64,000 nt of DNA from Ralstonia wenshanensis (GTDB taxonomy: Bacteria; Pseudomonadota; Gammaproteobacteria; Burkholderiales; Burkholderiaceae): the NCBI RefSeq assembly GCF_021173085.1, contig NZ_CP076413.1, positions 372,001 through 436,000 of the forward strand, in the 5' to 3' direction. A model generated the notes under the pieces. The model saw only the letters and a program-made list of their open reading frames with translations. It was not told where the DNA came from and made no database searches. Numbering within the stretch: the first letter of the stretch is position 1; every line of letters starts with the position of its first letter. Positions 45,240 to 54,098 of the stretch are shown here, piece after piece. The position numbers and the translations under genes are program-made.

Positions 45240-46148
45240 ATGAACCTCGCCAAGCTGGCAACCGTGGTTGCAGCCGTTGGTGTTGCCGTTGGTACATTCG
45301 GCAGCGCTGCCCACGCAGAAGAGCTGACTGGTACGCTCAAGAAGATCAAAGACACCGGCACCATCACGCTGGGCGTGCGCGATTCGTCGATTCCGTTCAG
45401 CTACAACGTCGGCGGTGTCCGCACGATCGGTTATTCGTACGACGTCGCCACCAAGATTGCCGAGGACGTGAAGAAGCAGCTCGGCATGAAGGATCTGAAG
45501 ATCAACGAGATCCCGGTCACTTCGCAAAACCGCATCACGCTGCTGCAGAACGGCACCATCGATCTGGAGTGCGGCTCGACCACGAACAACCTCGAGCGCC
45601 AGAAGCAGGCATCGTTCACGAACACCATCTTCATCATCGGCACGCGCATCATGGTGAAGAAGGATTCGGGCATCACCGACTGGGCACAGCTCAAGGGCAA
45701 GAACGTCGTGACCACCGCCGGCACGACGTCGGAACGCCTGCTGCGCAAGATGAACGATGAAAAGCAGATGGGCATGAACATCATCAGCACGAAGGACCAC
45801 GGCCAGTCGTTCCTGACGCTGGAATCGGGCCGCGCTGTTGCGTTCATGATGGACGACGCCCTCCTGTATGGCGAGCGCGCCAAGGCCAAGAACCCGGCTG
45901 ACTGGGTGGTCGTGGCCAAGCCGCAATCGCGCGAAGCCTACGGCTGCATGGTTCGCAAGGACGACAAGCCGTTCAAGACTTTGGCTGACAAGACCATCGC
46001 CGGCATGATGAAGGACGGCTCGATCGCTGCCGAGTACAAGAAATGGTTCGAGCAGCCGGTTCCGCCCAAGGGCGTGAACATGGAGTTCCCGCTGTCGGAC
46101 GACATGAAGGCGCTGATCAAGAACCCGAACGACAAGGCTCTTGACTGA
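45240..46148 (+). CDS. gltI: glutamate/aspartate ABC transporter, periplasmic binding protein
   Basis: 302 residues. The signal peptide is residues 1-26 (ATVVAAVGVAVGTFGSAAHA). The mature protein is a family-3 solute-binding protein: TLKKIKDTGTITLGVRDSSIPFSY, CGSTTNNLERQKQASFTNTIFI, and MMKDGSIAAEYKKWFEQPVPPKG near the end. It delivers glutamate and aspartate to GltJK. AAAGGAGA lies about 6 nt before the ATG. A hairpin after the gene probably raises its level over the membrane parts. Confidence 0.95.
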   Translation: MNLAKLATVVAAVGVAVGTFGSAAHAEELTGTLKKIKDTGTITLGVRDSSIPFSYNVGGVRTIGYSYDVATKIAEDVKKQLGMKDLKINEIPVTSQNRITLLQNGTIDLECGSTTNNLERQKQASFTNTIFIIGTRIMVKKDSGITDWAQLKGKNVVTTAGTTSERLLRKMNDEKQMGMNIISTKDHGQSFLTLESGRAVAFMMDDALLYGERAKAKNPADWVVVAKPQSREAYGCMVRKDDKPFKTLADKTIAGMMKDGSIAAEYKKWFEQPVPPKGVNMEFPLSDDMKALIKNPNDKALD

Positions 46149-46183
46149 TCGGCTCCCTCAACGGGCCTGATACAAGCGTCACC

Positions 46184-46235
46184 GAAACGGAAGGCAAAGG
46201 CCGGTTAACAGGTCTTCACCCTTCCGTTTCTTTTT
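46184..46235 (+). terminator. partial terminator / mRNA-stabilising hairpin between gltI and gltJ
   Basis: A perfect 11-bp stem GAAACGGAAGG (46184-46194) / CCTTCCGTTTC (46220-46230) has a 25-nt loop and then TTTTT. The downstream genes have no obvious promoter, so read-through is expected. Confidence 0.75.
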
Positions 46236-46247
46236 GAGGGAACCATC

Positions 46248-46976
46248 ATGAATTACCACTGGAACTGGGGTGTCTTCTTTACGGAAGCCGCCCAGAATCA
46301 GACCTATCTCGACTGGCTGCTGGCGGGGTTGAAGACGACCGTCGTACTCGGCCTGTCTTCCTGGATCATCGCGCTCGTCATCGGCTCCGTGCTGGGCGTG
46401 CTGCGTACGGTGCCGAACAAGTGGCTGTCGGGCCTTGCCGCTGCGTACGTTGAGCTGTTCCGCAACATTCCGCTGATCGTGCAGCTCTTCATCTGGTACT
46501 TCGTCATGCCCGAACTCGTGCCGGGTGGCGACTACATCAAGCAGATGAACCCCAATACGGCGATGTTCCTGTGCGCGATGCTGTGTCTCGGTACCTTTAC
46601 CGCGGCGCGTGTCTGCGAGCAGGTGCGCTCCGGTATCAATTCGCTTCCGCGCGGTCAACGCAACGCCGGCCTGGCCATGGGCTTCACGCTGGCGCAGACG
46701 TATCGCTACGTGATGCTGCCGATGTCGTTCCGGATCATCGTGCCGCCGCTCACGTCGGAGTTTCTGAATATCTTCAAGAACTCGGCCGTGGCATCGACCA
46801 TCGGTTTGCTTGAGCTTGCCGCACAAGGCCGCCAACTGGTTGACTACACCGCGCAGCCGTACGAATCGTTCATCGCCGTGACGCTGATGTACATGCTGAT
46901 CAACCTGACCGTAATGGGCCTGATGCGCTGGGTGGAAGCACGTTCCCGGCTGCCTGGCTTCATCGGTGGCAAGTAA
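46248..46976 (+). CDS. gltJ: glutamate/aspartate ABC transporter permease
   Basis: 242 residues. An amino-acid permease of the HisM/GlnP type with about five spans; the ATPase-contact loop is [49 protein letters not shown] is the typical GltJ start. It is separated from gltI by the hairpin at 46184-46235 and precedes gltK by 17 nt. Confidence 0.95.
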   Translation: MNYHWNWGVFFTEAAQNQTYLDWLLAGLKTTVVLGLSSWIIALVIGSVLGVLRTVPNKWLSGLAAAYVELFRNIPLIVQLFIWYFVMPELVPGGDYIKQMNPNTAMFLCAMLCLGTFTAARVCEQVRSGINSLPRGQRNAGLAMGFTLAQTYRYVMLPMSFRIIVPPLTSEFLNIFKNSAVASTIGLLELAAQGRQLVDYTAQPYESFIAVTLMYMLINLTVMGLMRWVEARSRLPGFIGGK

Positions 46977-46993
46977 TCGGGCGAGGACTCTTC

Positions 46994-47677
46994 ATGGCTT
47001 ATCAATTCGATTTCTCGTCCATCAACGCCGACAACATGCGCGTGCTCGGCGAGGGGATGGTCCTCTCGCTCCAGATCACGGGCACGGCCATCTTGGTCGG
47101 CATTGTCTGGGGCACGCTGCTGGCGATGATGCGCCTCTCCGGCATCAAGCCGCTGCAGTGGTTCGGGCAGGCGTACGTGAACCTTTTCCGGTCCATCCCG
47201 CTGGTGATGGTGCTGTTGTGGTTTTTCCTGATCGTGCCGCAGTTGCTGCAGAAGATCTTCGATCTGTCGCCGGCAACCGACATGCGCATGACCTCCGCGC
47301 TGGTCGCTTTCGCGCTATTTGAAGCAGCGTATTACTCGGAGATCATCCGCGCCGGTATCCAGAGCGTGTCACGCGGGCAGATGTTCGCGGCCTATGCGAT
47401 GGGCATGACGTACGGCCAGGCCATGCGTCTGGTGATCCTGCCGCAGGCATTCCGCAACATGATTCCGCTGCTGCTCACGCAGGCCATCGTGCTGTTCCAG
47501 GATACGTCGCTGGTGTATGTGAGCGCGCTGTCGGACTTCTTTACGCAGGCATACAACATCGGTGAGCGCGACGGCCGTATCGTCGAACTGCTGCTGTTTG
47601 CCGGCTTGTGCTATTTCGTGATCTGCTTCGGCGCCTCCGTGCTGGTGAAGCGACTTCAGAAGAAGGTGACCCAATGA
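46994..47677 (+). CDS. gltK: glutamate/aspartate ABC transporter permease
   Basis: 227 residues. Second permease of the pair: [36 protein letters not shown], and contact loop [38 protein letters not shown]. It forms the membrane channel with GltJ. Its stop overlaps the gltL start (ATGA). Confidence 0.95.
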   Translation: MAYQFDFSSINADNMRVLGEGMVLSLQITGTAILVGIVWGTLLAMMRLSGIKPLQWFGQAYVNLFRSIPLVMVLLWFFLIVPQLLQKIFDLSPATDMRMTSALVAFALFEAAYYSEIIRAGIQSVSRGQMFAAYAMGMTYGQAMRLVILPQAFRNMIPLLLTQAIVLFQDTSLVYVSALSDFFTQAYNIGERDGRIVELLLFAGLCYFVICFGASVLVKRLQKKVTQ

Positions 47678-48408
47678 TCGAGATCAAGAACGTTTCCAAG
47701 TGGTACGGCAGCTTCCAGGTGCTGACCGACTGCACCACCAGCGTGAAGAAGAGCGAGGTGGTGGTGGTGTGCGGCCCGTCGGGTTCGGGCAAGTCCACGC
47801 TCATCAAGACCGTCAATGCGCTCGAGCCGTTCCAGAAGGGCGAGATCTTCGTTGACGGCACTTCGGTGGGCGCAAAGGGTACGAACCTGCCGAAGCTGCG
47901 CTCGCGCGTGGGCATGGTGTTCCAGAACTTCGAGCTGTTTCCGCACCTGTCGATTACCGAGAACCTGACGATCGCGCAGCAAAAGGTGCTGGGCCGCTCG
48001 AAAGAGGAAGCCATGGCCAAGGGGCTGAAGTATCTGGATCGGGTGGGCCTGAAGGCGCACGCAGCCAAGTACCCAGGGCAACTGTCGGGCGGTCAGCAGC
48101 AGCGCGTGGCTATCGCACGTGCGCTGTCGATGGACCCGATCTGCATGCTGTTCGACGAGCCGACCTCGGCACTGGACCCGGAAATGGTCAACGAAGTGCT
48201 CGACGTGATGGTGGAACTGGCCAAGGAAGGCATGACCATGATGTGCGTGACCCACGAAATGGGCTTCGCTCGCAAGGTCGCCAACCGCGTGATCTTCATG
48301 GACCAGGGCCGCATCGTTGAAGACTGCGAGAAGGAAGAGTTCTTCGGCAACATCGACGCTCGTTCCGACCGTGCCAAGCAGTTCTTGTCGAAGATCCTGT
48401 CGCATTGA
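47674..48408 (+). CDS. gltL: glutamate/aspartate ABC transporter ATP-binding protein
   Basis: 244 residues. Walker [10 protein letters not shown] (about 35-43), Q-loop [12 protein letters not shown], signature [15 protein letters not shown], Walker [17 protein letters not shown] and switch [13 protein letters not shown] are all intact. It powers GltJK. Translation is coupled to gltK by a 4-nt overlap. A palindromic repeat begins right after the stop. Confidence 0.96.
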   Translation: MIEIKNVSKWYGSFQVLTDCTTSVKKSEVVVVCGPSGSGKSTLIKTVNALEPFQKGEIFVDGTSVGAKGTNLPKLRSRVGMVFQNFELFPHLSITENLTIAQQKVLGRSKEEAMAKGLKYLDRVGLKAHAAKYPGQLSGGQQQRVAIARALSMDPICMLFDEPTSALDPEMVNEVLDVMVELAKEGMTMMCVTHEMGFARKVANRVIFMDQGRIVEDCEKEEFFGNIDARSDRAKQFLSKILSH

Positions 48409-48529
48409 AAATCGCTTCACGATCCTACTGCGCGCCCCGATCTTGGCCCTGCGATGCTCGCCGTACCCATGTACGGCTGCGCTTCTCGGACCAACCTTGG
48501 GCCGCTCGCTACGGATCGTGAACCGATTT
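48409..48529. repeat. dispersed palindromic intergenic repeat, copy 2
   Basis: A 121-bp palindrome starting directly after the gltL stop. Terminal inverted repeats are AAATCGCTTCACGATCC (48409-48425) and GGATCGTGAACCGATTT (48513-48529), 16 of 17 pairing. The centre is the same GCCGTAC-CCAT-GTACGGC hairpin as copy 1. A 35-nt core is identical between the copies. Confidence 0.88.
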
Positions 48530-48550
48530 AAGCGCCGGGTTGGAGGCAAC

Positions 48551-48581
48551 AAAAAGCCGCTCTCTCAAGAGCGGCTTTTTT
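48551..48581. terminator. bidirectional terminator between gltL and the amidotransferase
   Basis: Stem AGCCGCTCT (48555-48563) / AGAGCGGCT (48568-48576), 4-nt loop, extended by A5 on the left and a T-run (48576-48581) on the right. It serves both convergent transcripts. Confidence 0.92.
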
Positions 48582-48596
48582 ACGGGCACTGCGATG

Positions 48597-49427
48597 TCAG
48601 GTGCAGGCGGTGTTGGCTGCGTTGGCGATCTGCACGGCTTCTGGAATCGGCACCTTCGTCGCCATCGTGGCCTGGCCCGATTCGAACATCAGCAGCTCGC
48701 CCGGCACGAATTGCGTCCAGACTTCGTTGTCGGTGAGCGGCGCGGTCGCGATGACGGCCACGCGGTCGGCAGGTGTCGTGTATTTGGCGAAGTCGATCGT
48801 CATGTCGGCGTCGATCAAGTGCGCCGTCGAGAACGGCCACTGCCGCACGATGTAATACAGCCGCGTAGAGCAATGCGCAAACTGCGCCTGCCCGTTGCAC
48901 AGCAGGAAATTGAACACGCCGTAGCGGGTGATTTCCTTGGTGATGTCAGACAGCGCGTAGAACAGTTCGTTGAGCGGCGGCTGCGAACCCGGAAAGCGCT
49001 TGCGCAGCGCCTGCATGATGAAGCAGAAGGCGAGTTCGCTGTCGGTATCCCCCACGGGCTGATAGACACCCGAGAGGAACGGCGAGAAGTTCTTCAAATC
49101 GCCGTTGTGGGCAAAGATCCAGTGCCGGCCCCACAGCTCGCGCATGAAGGGGTGGCAGTTTTCCAGCCGCACCGTGCCCTGCGTCGCCTTGCGGATGTGC
49201 GAGATGACGTTCTTGGACTTGATCGGATAGCGCTTGACCAGCTCCGCCACCGGCGAGGTGCCGGCCGACTGGTTGTCGATGAACAGGCGGCAGGCCTTGT
49301 CTTCGAAGAAGGCGACGCCGAAGCCGTCGGCATGGTGGTCGGTCACGCCACCGCGCGCGGCGAACCCGGTGAACGAGAACGTCACATCGGTTGGTTCGGC
49401 GCAGTTCATGCCCAGCAGCTGGCACAT
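48597..49427 (-). CDS. class II glutamine amidotransferase (YafJ type)
   Basis: 276 residues from MCQLLGMNC, where Cys2 becomes the N-terminal nucleophile after methionine removal; longer readings would bury it and are wrong. Other Ntn-hydrolase features: SFTGFAARGGVTDHHADGFGVAFFED, SHIRKATQGTVRLENCHPF, and FAHNGDLKNF. YafJ-like proteins are isolated glutaminase domains whose ammonia acceptor is not established. It is convergent with gltL and has no clear partner. Confidence 0.92.
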   Translation of the reverse strand: MCQLLGMNCAEPTDVTFSFTGFAARGGVTDHHADGFGVAFFEDKACRLFIDNQSAGTSPVAELVKRYPIKSKNVISHIRKATQGTVRLENCHPFMRELWGRHWIFAHNGDLKNFSPFLSGVYQPVGDTDSELAFCFIMQALRKRFPGSQPPLNELFYALSDITKEITRYGVFNFLLCNGQAQFAHCSTRLYYIVRQWPFSTAHLIDADMTIDFAKYTTPADRVAVIATAPLTDNEVWTQFVPGELLMFESGQATMATKVPIPEAVQIANAANTACT

Positions 49428-49585
49428 GGTGGGGGAAAAGTCGGATGCAATAAAATAGCCATTATCCTGCCGGCCGCCGGGGGTGCCAAGCGCCTTCGTC
49501 TTCACGGCGCCGCGCCTGGCTGCCGGGCGTTGCGCACATGCCGCAACCCACCCGCACCCGACTGCCTTAACCGGAAGCCATTCCC

Positions 49586-50884
49586 ATGAAGCTCGACCGC
49601 ACCGCCGCCCGCGCCCTCCTGCTGGAGAGCTACGCCGCCGCCGTGGGCGCGGCCGATCCGCTCAAGATCGTCGCAAACTTCCTCCCGCCACCGCATGTCG
49701 GCGGCAAGACGCTGGTGGTTGGCGCCGGCAAGGCGGCTGCCTCGATGGCGCTGGCTGTCGAGCAGGCCTATGCCGGCCGCGCACAGATCGAAGGCGTGGT
49801 CGTCACGCGCTATGCGCATGGGCTGCCGACCGAGCACATCCGCGTCATCGAAGCCGGGCACCCGGTGCCGGACGAAGCCGGCGAGCAGGCGGCGCAGGAA
49901 ATCCTGGATCGCGTCTGCGCGCTTACCGAGAACGACCGCCTGATCGTGCTGGTCTCCGGCGGCGGCTCCAGCCTGCTGTCCCTGCCAGCCGAGGGCATCC
50001 CGATGGGCGATCTGAGGGCCGTGACACGCGAACTTCTGCGCTGCGGCGCGCCAATCACCGACATGAACATCGTGCGCAAGCACCTGTCGCGTATTCAGGG
50101 CGGGCGGCTAGCCGCTGCATCCCTGGCGCCGGCCACGACGCTGATCGTCTCCGATGTGGCGGGCGACGATCCGAGCGCCATTGCCAGCGGCCCGACCGTG
50201 CCGGATGCAAGCACCTACTCCGATGCGCTTGCCATCATCAAGCGGTGGGGCGCACAGATGCCCGATACCGTGCGCGCGCACCTTCAACGTGGAGCACGCG
50301 GCGAGATTGCCGAAACGCCCAAGCCCGGCGACGCCTGCTTTGCACGCGTGACCAATCACGTCATCGCCACCGCGCAACAGAGCCTCCAAGCCGGCGCGCA
50401 GGTGTTTGCGGCGCGCGGTATCCACACAGCCATCCTTGGCGACACGGTGACCGGCGAGGCTCGCGAGGTCGCCCAGGTATACGGGGCGCTGGCGCGCCAG
50501 GTGCGCCAGCACGGCACGCCGTTTGCGGCGCCGGTAGCACTCATCTCCGGCGGCGAATGCACGGTGACGATTCCGCCGGGCCTGACCGGCGGTCGCGGCG
50601 GGCGCTGCGCGGAGTTCCTGCTCTCGCTCGGCGTCACGCTCGAAGACATGGGCGACGTCTATGCCCTCGCCGCCGATACAGACGGCATCGACGGATCGGA
50701 GGACAATGCGGGGGCGTTGCTCGACCCCGACTCCATCGCTCGCGCGGCCGCCAAGGGCGTCGCCGCCCGCGCCGCGCTCGACGCACATGACGCCTACGGT
50801 TTCTTTGCCGCCGCCGATGATCTGATCGTCACCGGCGCGACGCGCACCAACGTCAACGACTACCGCGTCATCCTCATTCTCTGA
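49586..50884 (+). CDS. ttuD: glycerate 2-kinase (GK-II / MOFRL family)
   Basis: 432 residues. The N-terminal GCK/DUF4147 domain has VVGAGKAAASMALAVEQAY, EAGHPVPDEAGEQAA and VLVSGGGSSLLSLPAEGI. The C-terminal MOFRL motif region reads ALISGGECTVTIPPGLTGGRGGRCAEFLLSL and AADTDGIDGSEDNAGALLDPDS. It phosphorylates glycerate to 2-phosphoglycerate; older annotations call it hydroxypyruvate reductase. It precedes pyrC by 33 nt without functional link. Confidence 0.92.
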   Translation: MKLDRTAARALLLESYAAAVGAADPLKIVANFLPPPHVGGKTLVVGAGKAAASMALAVEQAYAGRAQIEGVVVTRYAHGLPTEHIRVIEAGHPVPDEAGEQAAQEILDRVCALTENDRLIVLVSGGGSSLLSLPAEGIPMGDLRAVTRELLRCGAPITDMNIVRKHLSRIQGGRLAAASLAPATTLIVSDVAGDDPSAIASGPTVPDASTYSDALAIIKRWGAQMPDTVRAHLQRGARGEIAETPKPGDACFARVTNHVIATAQQSLQAGAQVFAARGIHTAILGDTVTGEAREVAQVYGALARQVRQHGTPFAAPVALISGGECTVTIPPGLTGGRGGRCAEFLLSLGVTLEDMGDVYALAADTDGIDGSEDNAGALLDPDSIARAAAKGVAARAALDAHDAYGFFAAADDLIVTGATRTNVNDYRVILIL

Positions 50885-50917
50885 TTCACGTTTTTGCTGA
50901 CCGCTTCCGCACGCACC

Positions 50918-51952
50918 ATGACCGACACTCTTACGATCGTCCGCCCCGATGACTGGCACCTGCACCTGCGCGATGGCGATGCCCTCGCCGATGTGGTGGG
51001 CGACACCGCGCGCCAGTTCGGCCGGGCGATCATCATGCCGAACCTCAAGCCGCCCGTGACCACCACCGCGCAGGCGCGCGCCTACCGCGAGCGCATTCTC
51101 GCCGCGTTGCCCGCAGGCACGCAGTTCGAGCCGCTGATGACGCTGTACCTGACAGACAACACCTCGCCCGAGGTGATCCGGGAAGCCCGCGCCAGCGGTT
51201 TCATCCACGGCGTGAAGCTGTATCCGGCCGGCGCCACCACCAACAGCGACGCTGGCGTGACGGATTTGCGCCGCTGCGCCAAGACGCTCGAAGCCATGCA
51301 GGAAGTCGGTATGCCGTTGCTCGTGCACGGCGAGGTGACCGACCCGACCGTCGACATCTTCGATCGCGAGGCGGTCTTCATCGACACGGTGATGCTGCCG
51401 TTGCGCCGCGATTTCCCCGCGCTGAAGGTCGTGTTCGAGCACATCACCACCAAGCACGCTGCCGAATACGTGCGCGATGCGGAGGGCCCGGTTGGCGCGA
51501 CCATCACTGCGCATCACCTGCTGTACAACCGCAATGCACTGTTTGTCGGCGGCATCCGCCCGCATTACTACTGCCTGCCGGTGCTCAAGCGTGAAACACA
51601 CCGTCTGGCACTGGTGGCCGCGGCCACCTCGGGCCACCCCCGCTTCTTCCTCGGTACCGACAGCGCGCCGCATGCTAAGGGTGTAAAGGAACACGCCTGC
51701 GGTTGCGCCGGCTGCTACACCGCGCTGCACGCCATGGAGCTGTACGCCGAGGCCTTTGAAGACGCCAACGCGCTCGACAAGCTCGAAGGCTTCGCAAGCC
51801 TGCACGGGCCGGACTTCTATGGCCTGCCCCGCAACGCCGGCACGCTCACGCTCACGCGCTCGCAGTGGCAGCTTCCCGCCGAAGTCCCGTTCGGCGAGCA
51901 GACGCTGGTGCCGTTGCGCGGCGGCGAGATGCTGCGCTGGAAGTCTGTCTGA
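50918..51952 (+). CDS. pyrC: dihydroorotase (type II, PyrC)
   Basis: 344 residues, the E. coli-like form. It cyclises N-carbamoyl-aspartate to dihydroorotate in pyrimidine synthesis. The binuclear zinc site is read from [10 protein letters not shown], the lysine to be carboxylated in [34 protein letters not shown], and [28 protein letters not shown] is the usual start. The downstream DUF3025 gene begins at or just after its stop. Confidence 0.96.
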   Translation: MTDTLTIVRPDDWHLHLRDGDALADVVGDTARQFGRAIIMPNLKPPVTTTAQARAYRERILAALPAGTQFEPLMTLYLTDNTSPEVIREARASGFIHGVKLYPAGATTNSDAGVTDLRRCAKTLEAMQEVGMPLLVHGEVTDPTVDIFDREAVFIDTVMLPLRRDFPALKVVFEHITTKHAAEYVRDAEGPVGATITAHHLLYNRNALFVGGIRPHYYCLPVLKRETHRLALVAAATSGHPRFFLGTDSAPHAKGVKEHACGCAGCYTALHAMELYAEAFEDANALDKLEGFASLHGPDFYGLPRNAGTLTLTRSQWQLPAEVPFGEQTLVPLRGGEMLRWKSV

Positions 51953-51957
51953 CGGAC

Positions 51958-52761
51958 TTGGCGATTGACTGCTTACGTGCGATCGACTGGAGCCATCCGG
52001 CGTTCGCACCGCTCGCGGCGGTCGGCGTCCCAATTGCACGCGCGATTGAGGAAGGCGCCGATCTTCGAGACGCACTGAACGCACATTCGGCCGCGCAGGT
52101 AATCCGCACCGCTGGACGCCATGCCCTGCGCTTCGTCCCGCAAGATGCCTTGCCGGCCGACACCGCTTACGAAGCACACATCGCCGCCACCGGTGGGGTG
52201 CCGACGCGGGACAACCTCCACGATTTCTTCAACGCGCTGATCTGGCTGCATTGGCCGCATGCCAAGGCGGCTCTCAACGCACGTCAGGCGCGGGCGGTTG
52301 CGCAGGATGGGATTGGCGCGGCACGCGGAGCCGTCCGCGATGCCGCCACGTTGCTCGACGAAAACGCCCTGATCTTCCTGCACACCGAAGACGCACCGGA
52401 GCGAAGCCTGACCGGCTTCGATTGGCGCGGCTTGTTCGTGGAGGGCAGGGCAGCATGGGGCGCCACCTGCGCCGTTCTGCCGTTCGGTCATGCGCTTCTG
52501 GAAAAGCTGGTCGCGCCGTACAAGTCGATCACCGCACATGCGTGGCCGCTGCACGTGGCTGCGTTGCCGGCAGATTGCCCGTCACTCGACGCAGCGCTGG
52601 CCGAGACGCTGCTGCACGCCGATCTCGCGCCCCGCCATTTCCGCCCGTTGCCCGTCATGGGGATTCCGGGCTGGTGCGATGCCAATGTCGACGCCGGCTT
52701 CTATCTGGATACGACGGTCTTTCGGCCAGGCCGTCGGCGCTTCGTACCTGAACAGTGCTAG
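51958..52761 (+). CDS. DUF3025 protein
   Basis: About 267 residues. The DUF3025 pattern is recognisable: DWSHPAFAPLA, YEAHIAATGGVPTRDNLHDFFNALIWLHWPHAK, LLDENALIFLH and GIPGWCDANVDAGFYLDTTVFRPGRR. Function unknown. No ATG is available near pyrC: the frame offers TTG at 51958 or CTG at 51949, the latter 5 nt after GGAAG and overlapping the pyrC stop. ATGs further up would lie inside pyrC. The start is therefore uncertain by a few codons. Its end overlaps the promoter of rnpB. Confidence 0.85.
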   Translation: MAIDCLRAIDWSHPAFAPLAAVGVPIARAIEEGADLRDALNAHSAAQVIRTAGRHALRFVPQDALPADTAYEAHIAATGGVPTRDNLHDFFNALIWLHWPHAKAALNARQARAVAQDGIGAARGAVRDAATLLDENALIFLHTEDAPERSLTGFDWRGLFVEGRAAWGATCAVLPFGHALLEKLVAPYKSITAHAWPLHVAALPADCPSLDAALAETLLHADLAPRHFRPLPVMGIPGWCDANVDAGFYLDTTVFRPGRRRFVPEQC

Positions 52762-52764
52762 ACT
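52759..52764 (+). promoter_or_regulatory. rnpB: candidate -10 of rnpB
   Basis: TAGACT lies 9 nt before the 5' end of the RNase P RNA and overlaps the DUF3025 stop codon. The -35 would fall inside that gene and is not obvious. Confidence 0.4.
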
Positions 52765-52772
52765 CGCGCCTC

Positions 52773-53114
52773 GCGAAGCGGACCAGACAACCGCTGCTTT
52801 CGCCGCCTCGTGCGACGGAAGGGGAGGAAAGTCCGGACTCCATAGAGCAGGGTGATGGCTAACGACCATCCACGGTGACGTGCGGAATAGGGCCACAGAG
52901 ACGAGTCTTCGCCCTAGGCTTCGGCCAGGGCGAAGGGTGAAACGCGGTAACCTCCACCCGGAGCAATCCCAAGTAAGCAGGCGATGAAGCGGCTCGCTGA
53001 GTCTGCGGGTAGGGAGCTTGAGCCGGCTGGCAACAGCCGGTCTAGAGGAATGGTTGTCACGCCGCTGGTTTCGGCCACGCGGCGCACAGAATCCGGCTTA
53101 TCGGTCCGCTTCGC
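52773..53114 (+). ncRNA. rnpB: RNase P RNA, bacterial class A
   Basis: The catalytic RNA of RNase P, which trims tRNA 5' ends. The ends pair perfectly as helix P1: GCGAAGCGGACC (52773-52784) with GGTCCGCTTCGC (53103-53114). Conserved core elements are GAGGAAAGTCCGGACTCCAT (about 52834-52853) with CAGGGTGATGGCTAACGACC after it, and the 3' AGAATCCGGCTTATCGGTCC region (53090-53109), which includes the P4 half. Length of about 342 nt fits type A. The convergent osmC gene ends 4 nt beyond P1. Confidence 0.97.
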
Positions 53115-53117
53115 TTC

Positions 53118-53564
53118 TTATTCCGATGCCGTCGGCTGGCTGGCCAAGTCCACCAGTTCCAATGAGTGCGTGATCTCGGCCGTCTTGGCCAGCATGATCG
53201 ACGCTGAGCAGTACTTCTCGTGCGAAAGCTGCACGGCGCGTTCCACCGTTTCCCGCTTCAGGTTTCGCCCCGTCACCGTGAAGGTGAAGTGGATGCGCGT
53301 GAAGACCTTCGGGTCGGTCTCGGCGCGATCGGCATGCAGCTTGACGCTGCAGCCTTGCACGTCCTGGCGGCCTCGCTTGAGGATCAGCACGACGTCATAG
53401 GCGGTGCAGCCGCCGGTGCCCAGCAGGACCATTTCCATCGGGCGCGGTGCGAGGTTGCGGCCGCCCCCGTCGGGCGCACCATCCATCGTGACGAGATGGC
53501 CACTGCCGGTTTCCGCCAAAAAGGCCATGCCATCCGGGCCGGTCCAGCTCACTGTGCAATCCAT
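53118..53564 (-). CDS. OsmC family protein
   Basis: 148 residues. OsmC/YhfA-type fold: MDCTVSWTGPDGMAFLAETGSGH, GTGGCTAYDVVLILKRGRQDVQ with the first redox Cys, and EKYCSASIMLAKTAEITH with the second. OsmC-like proteins reduce organic hydroperoxides with paired cysteines; this YhfA-like branch is less studied. ATG 53564 has AAGGA about 7 nt upstream on the minus strand. Its stop lies just beyond the 3' end of rnpB. Upstream in-frame readings are out of composition and ignored. Confidence 0.9.
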   Translation of the reverse strand: MDCTVSWTGPDGMAFLAETGSGHLVTMDGAPDGGGRNLAPRPMEMVLLGTGGCTAYDVVLILKRGRQDVQGCSVKLHADRAETDPKVFTRIHFTFTVTGRNLKRETVERAVQLSHEKYCSASIMLAKTAEITHSLELVDLASQPTASE

Positions 53565-53814
53565 GTCCAATCCTTGTGCAGAGGGTCGGCCAGCGCCGAC
53601 GAAAAGCCACATTGTAGCCATCGGCCCGCCATGCGTTGCCAGCCTAGGGTGAACGCGGCTTGACAGTGATACCTGCGCAAAAAGGTGCAACCCGTCTTCT
53701 GTGCACCCAAATCGCGCCAGAATTCGAGGGATATCTCTAGTGCGCACCAGATCGGAAGATCTGAAAGCTTCGCAAGATATTGATTTTGAAAGGAAATTTT
53801 GACATGTTGCCGAT

Positions 53815-53848
53815 GAAATTTGCATTCCGTATTGCGAAATGCAATTTC
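53815..53848. promoter_or_regulatory. AT-rich dyad upstream of the sRNA promoter
   Basis: GAAATTTGCATT (53815-53826) is inverted as AATGCAATTTC (53838-53848) with one base missing. Inside the right arm GAAAT-GCA-ATTTC (53836-53848) is itself a perfect palindrome. GTGCAAATT follows at 53852. The stretch is far more AT-rich than the rest of the window and ends 15 bp before the -35. Confidence 0.5.
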
Positions 53849-53863
53849 GTAGTGCAAATTCCC

Positions 53864-53891
53864 TTGCGCGTGCCCCAGAAATGGGTATAAT
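53864..53891 (+). promoter_or_regulatory. promoter of the anti-SD sRNA candidate
   Basis: TTGCGC (53864-53869) and a perfect TATAAT (53886-53891) are spaced by 16 nt. The start should be near 53898. TTGCACC (53892-53898) and GGTGCAA (53916-53922) form a dyad over the start. Confidence 0.8.
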
Positions 53892-53897
53892 TTGCAC

Positions 53898-54009
53898 CAT
53901 TGGATCGGCTGATGCGGTGCAACCCACCAAGTCATCGATCAGCAGGTGTCTCCTCCACCCTCCTCCTTTGGTGGATTCAAACCCAAGCTCAATGGCTTGG
54001 GTTTTTTTT
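53898..54009 (+). ncRNA. candidate small RNA with an anti-Shine-Dalgarno hairpin loop
   Basis: About 110 nt from a consensus promoter to a strong terminator, with no open frame. Three structures can be drawn: GCTGAT (53908-53913) with ATCAGC (53938-53943); TCCACC (53954-53959) with GGTGGA (53970-53975), exposing the loop CTCCTCCTTT (53960-53969); and the terminator. The loop repeats the 3'-end anti-SD of 16S rRNA (CCUCCUUU) and could pair with ribosome binding sites. Betaproteobacterial RNAs with such a motif have been described as toxic when cloned, and this may be a member; I cannot confirm homology. Candidate targets are purine-rich SD sites. Confidence 0.75.
53979..54009 (+). terminator. 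rho-independent terminator of the sRNA
   Basis: Ten-bp stem AAACCCAAGC (53979-53988) / GCTTGGGTTT (53995-54004), 6-nt loop, run of eight T. Confidence 0.95.
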
Positions 54010-54037
54010 GCCTTCAGGATTTGCGCGCACCTTTTCC

Positions 54038-54098
54038 TTGTGTCAAGGAGACCGTGCACGGTACAATCGAAATCTTTTCCGGATTGCCCGCGGAAAAG
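54038..54098 (+). promoter_or_regulatory. rplM-rpsI promoter and leader hairpin
   Basis: TTGTGT (54038-54043) and TACAAT (54062-54067) with an 18-nt spacer. The spacer carries a perfect 12-bp palindrome ACCGTGCACGGT (54051-54062). A hairpin CTTTTCCG (54074-54081) / CGGAAAAG (54091-54098) would be at the 5' end of the ~190-nt leader, a likely place for ribosomal-protein autoregulation. Confidence 0.65.

Noticed and set aside
48409-48529. The inverted-repeat element as an insertion sequence
   Set aside because: It is too short for a transposase and shows no evident target-site duplication in this window.
53549-53935. A 128-residue minus-strand frame upstream of osmC
   Set aside because: It crosses the AT-rich control region and the sRNA promoter, overlaps the start of osmC, and resembles no protein family.
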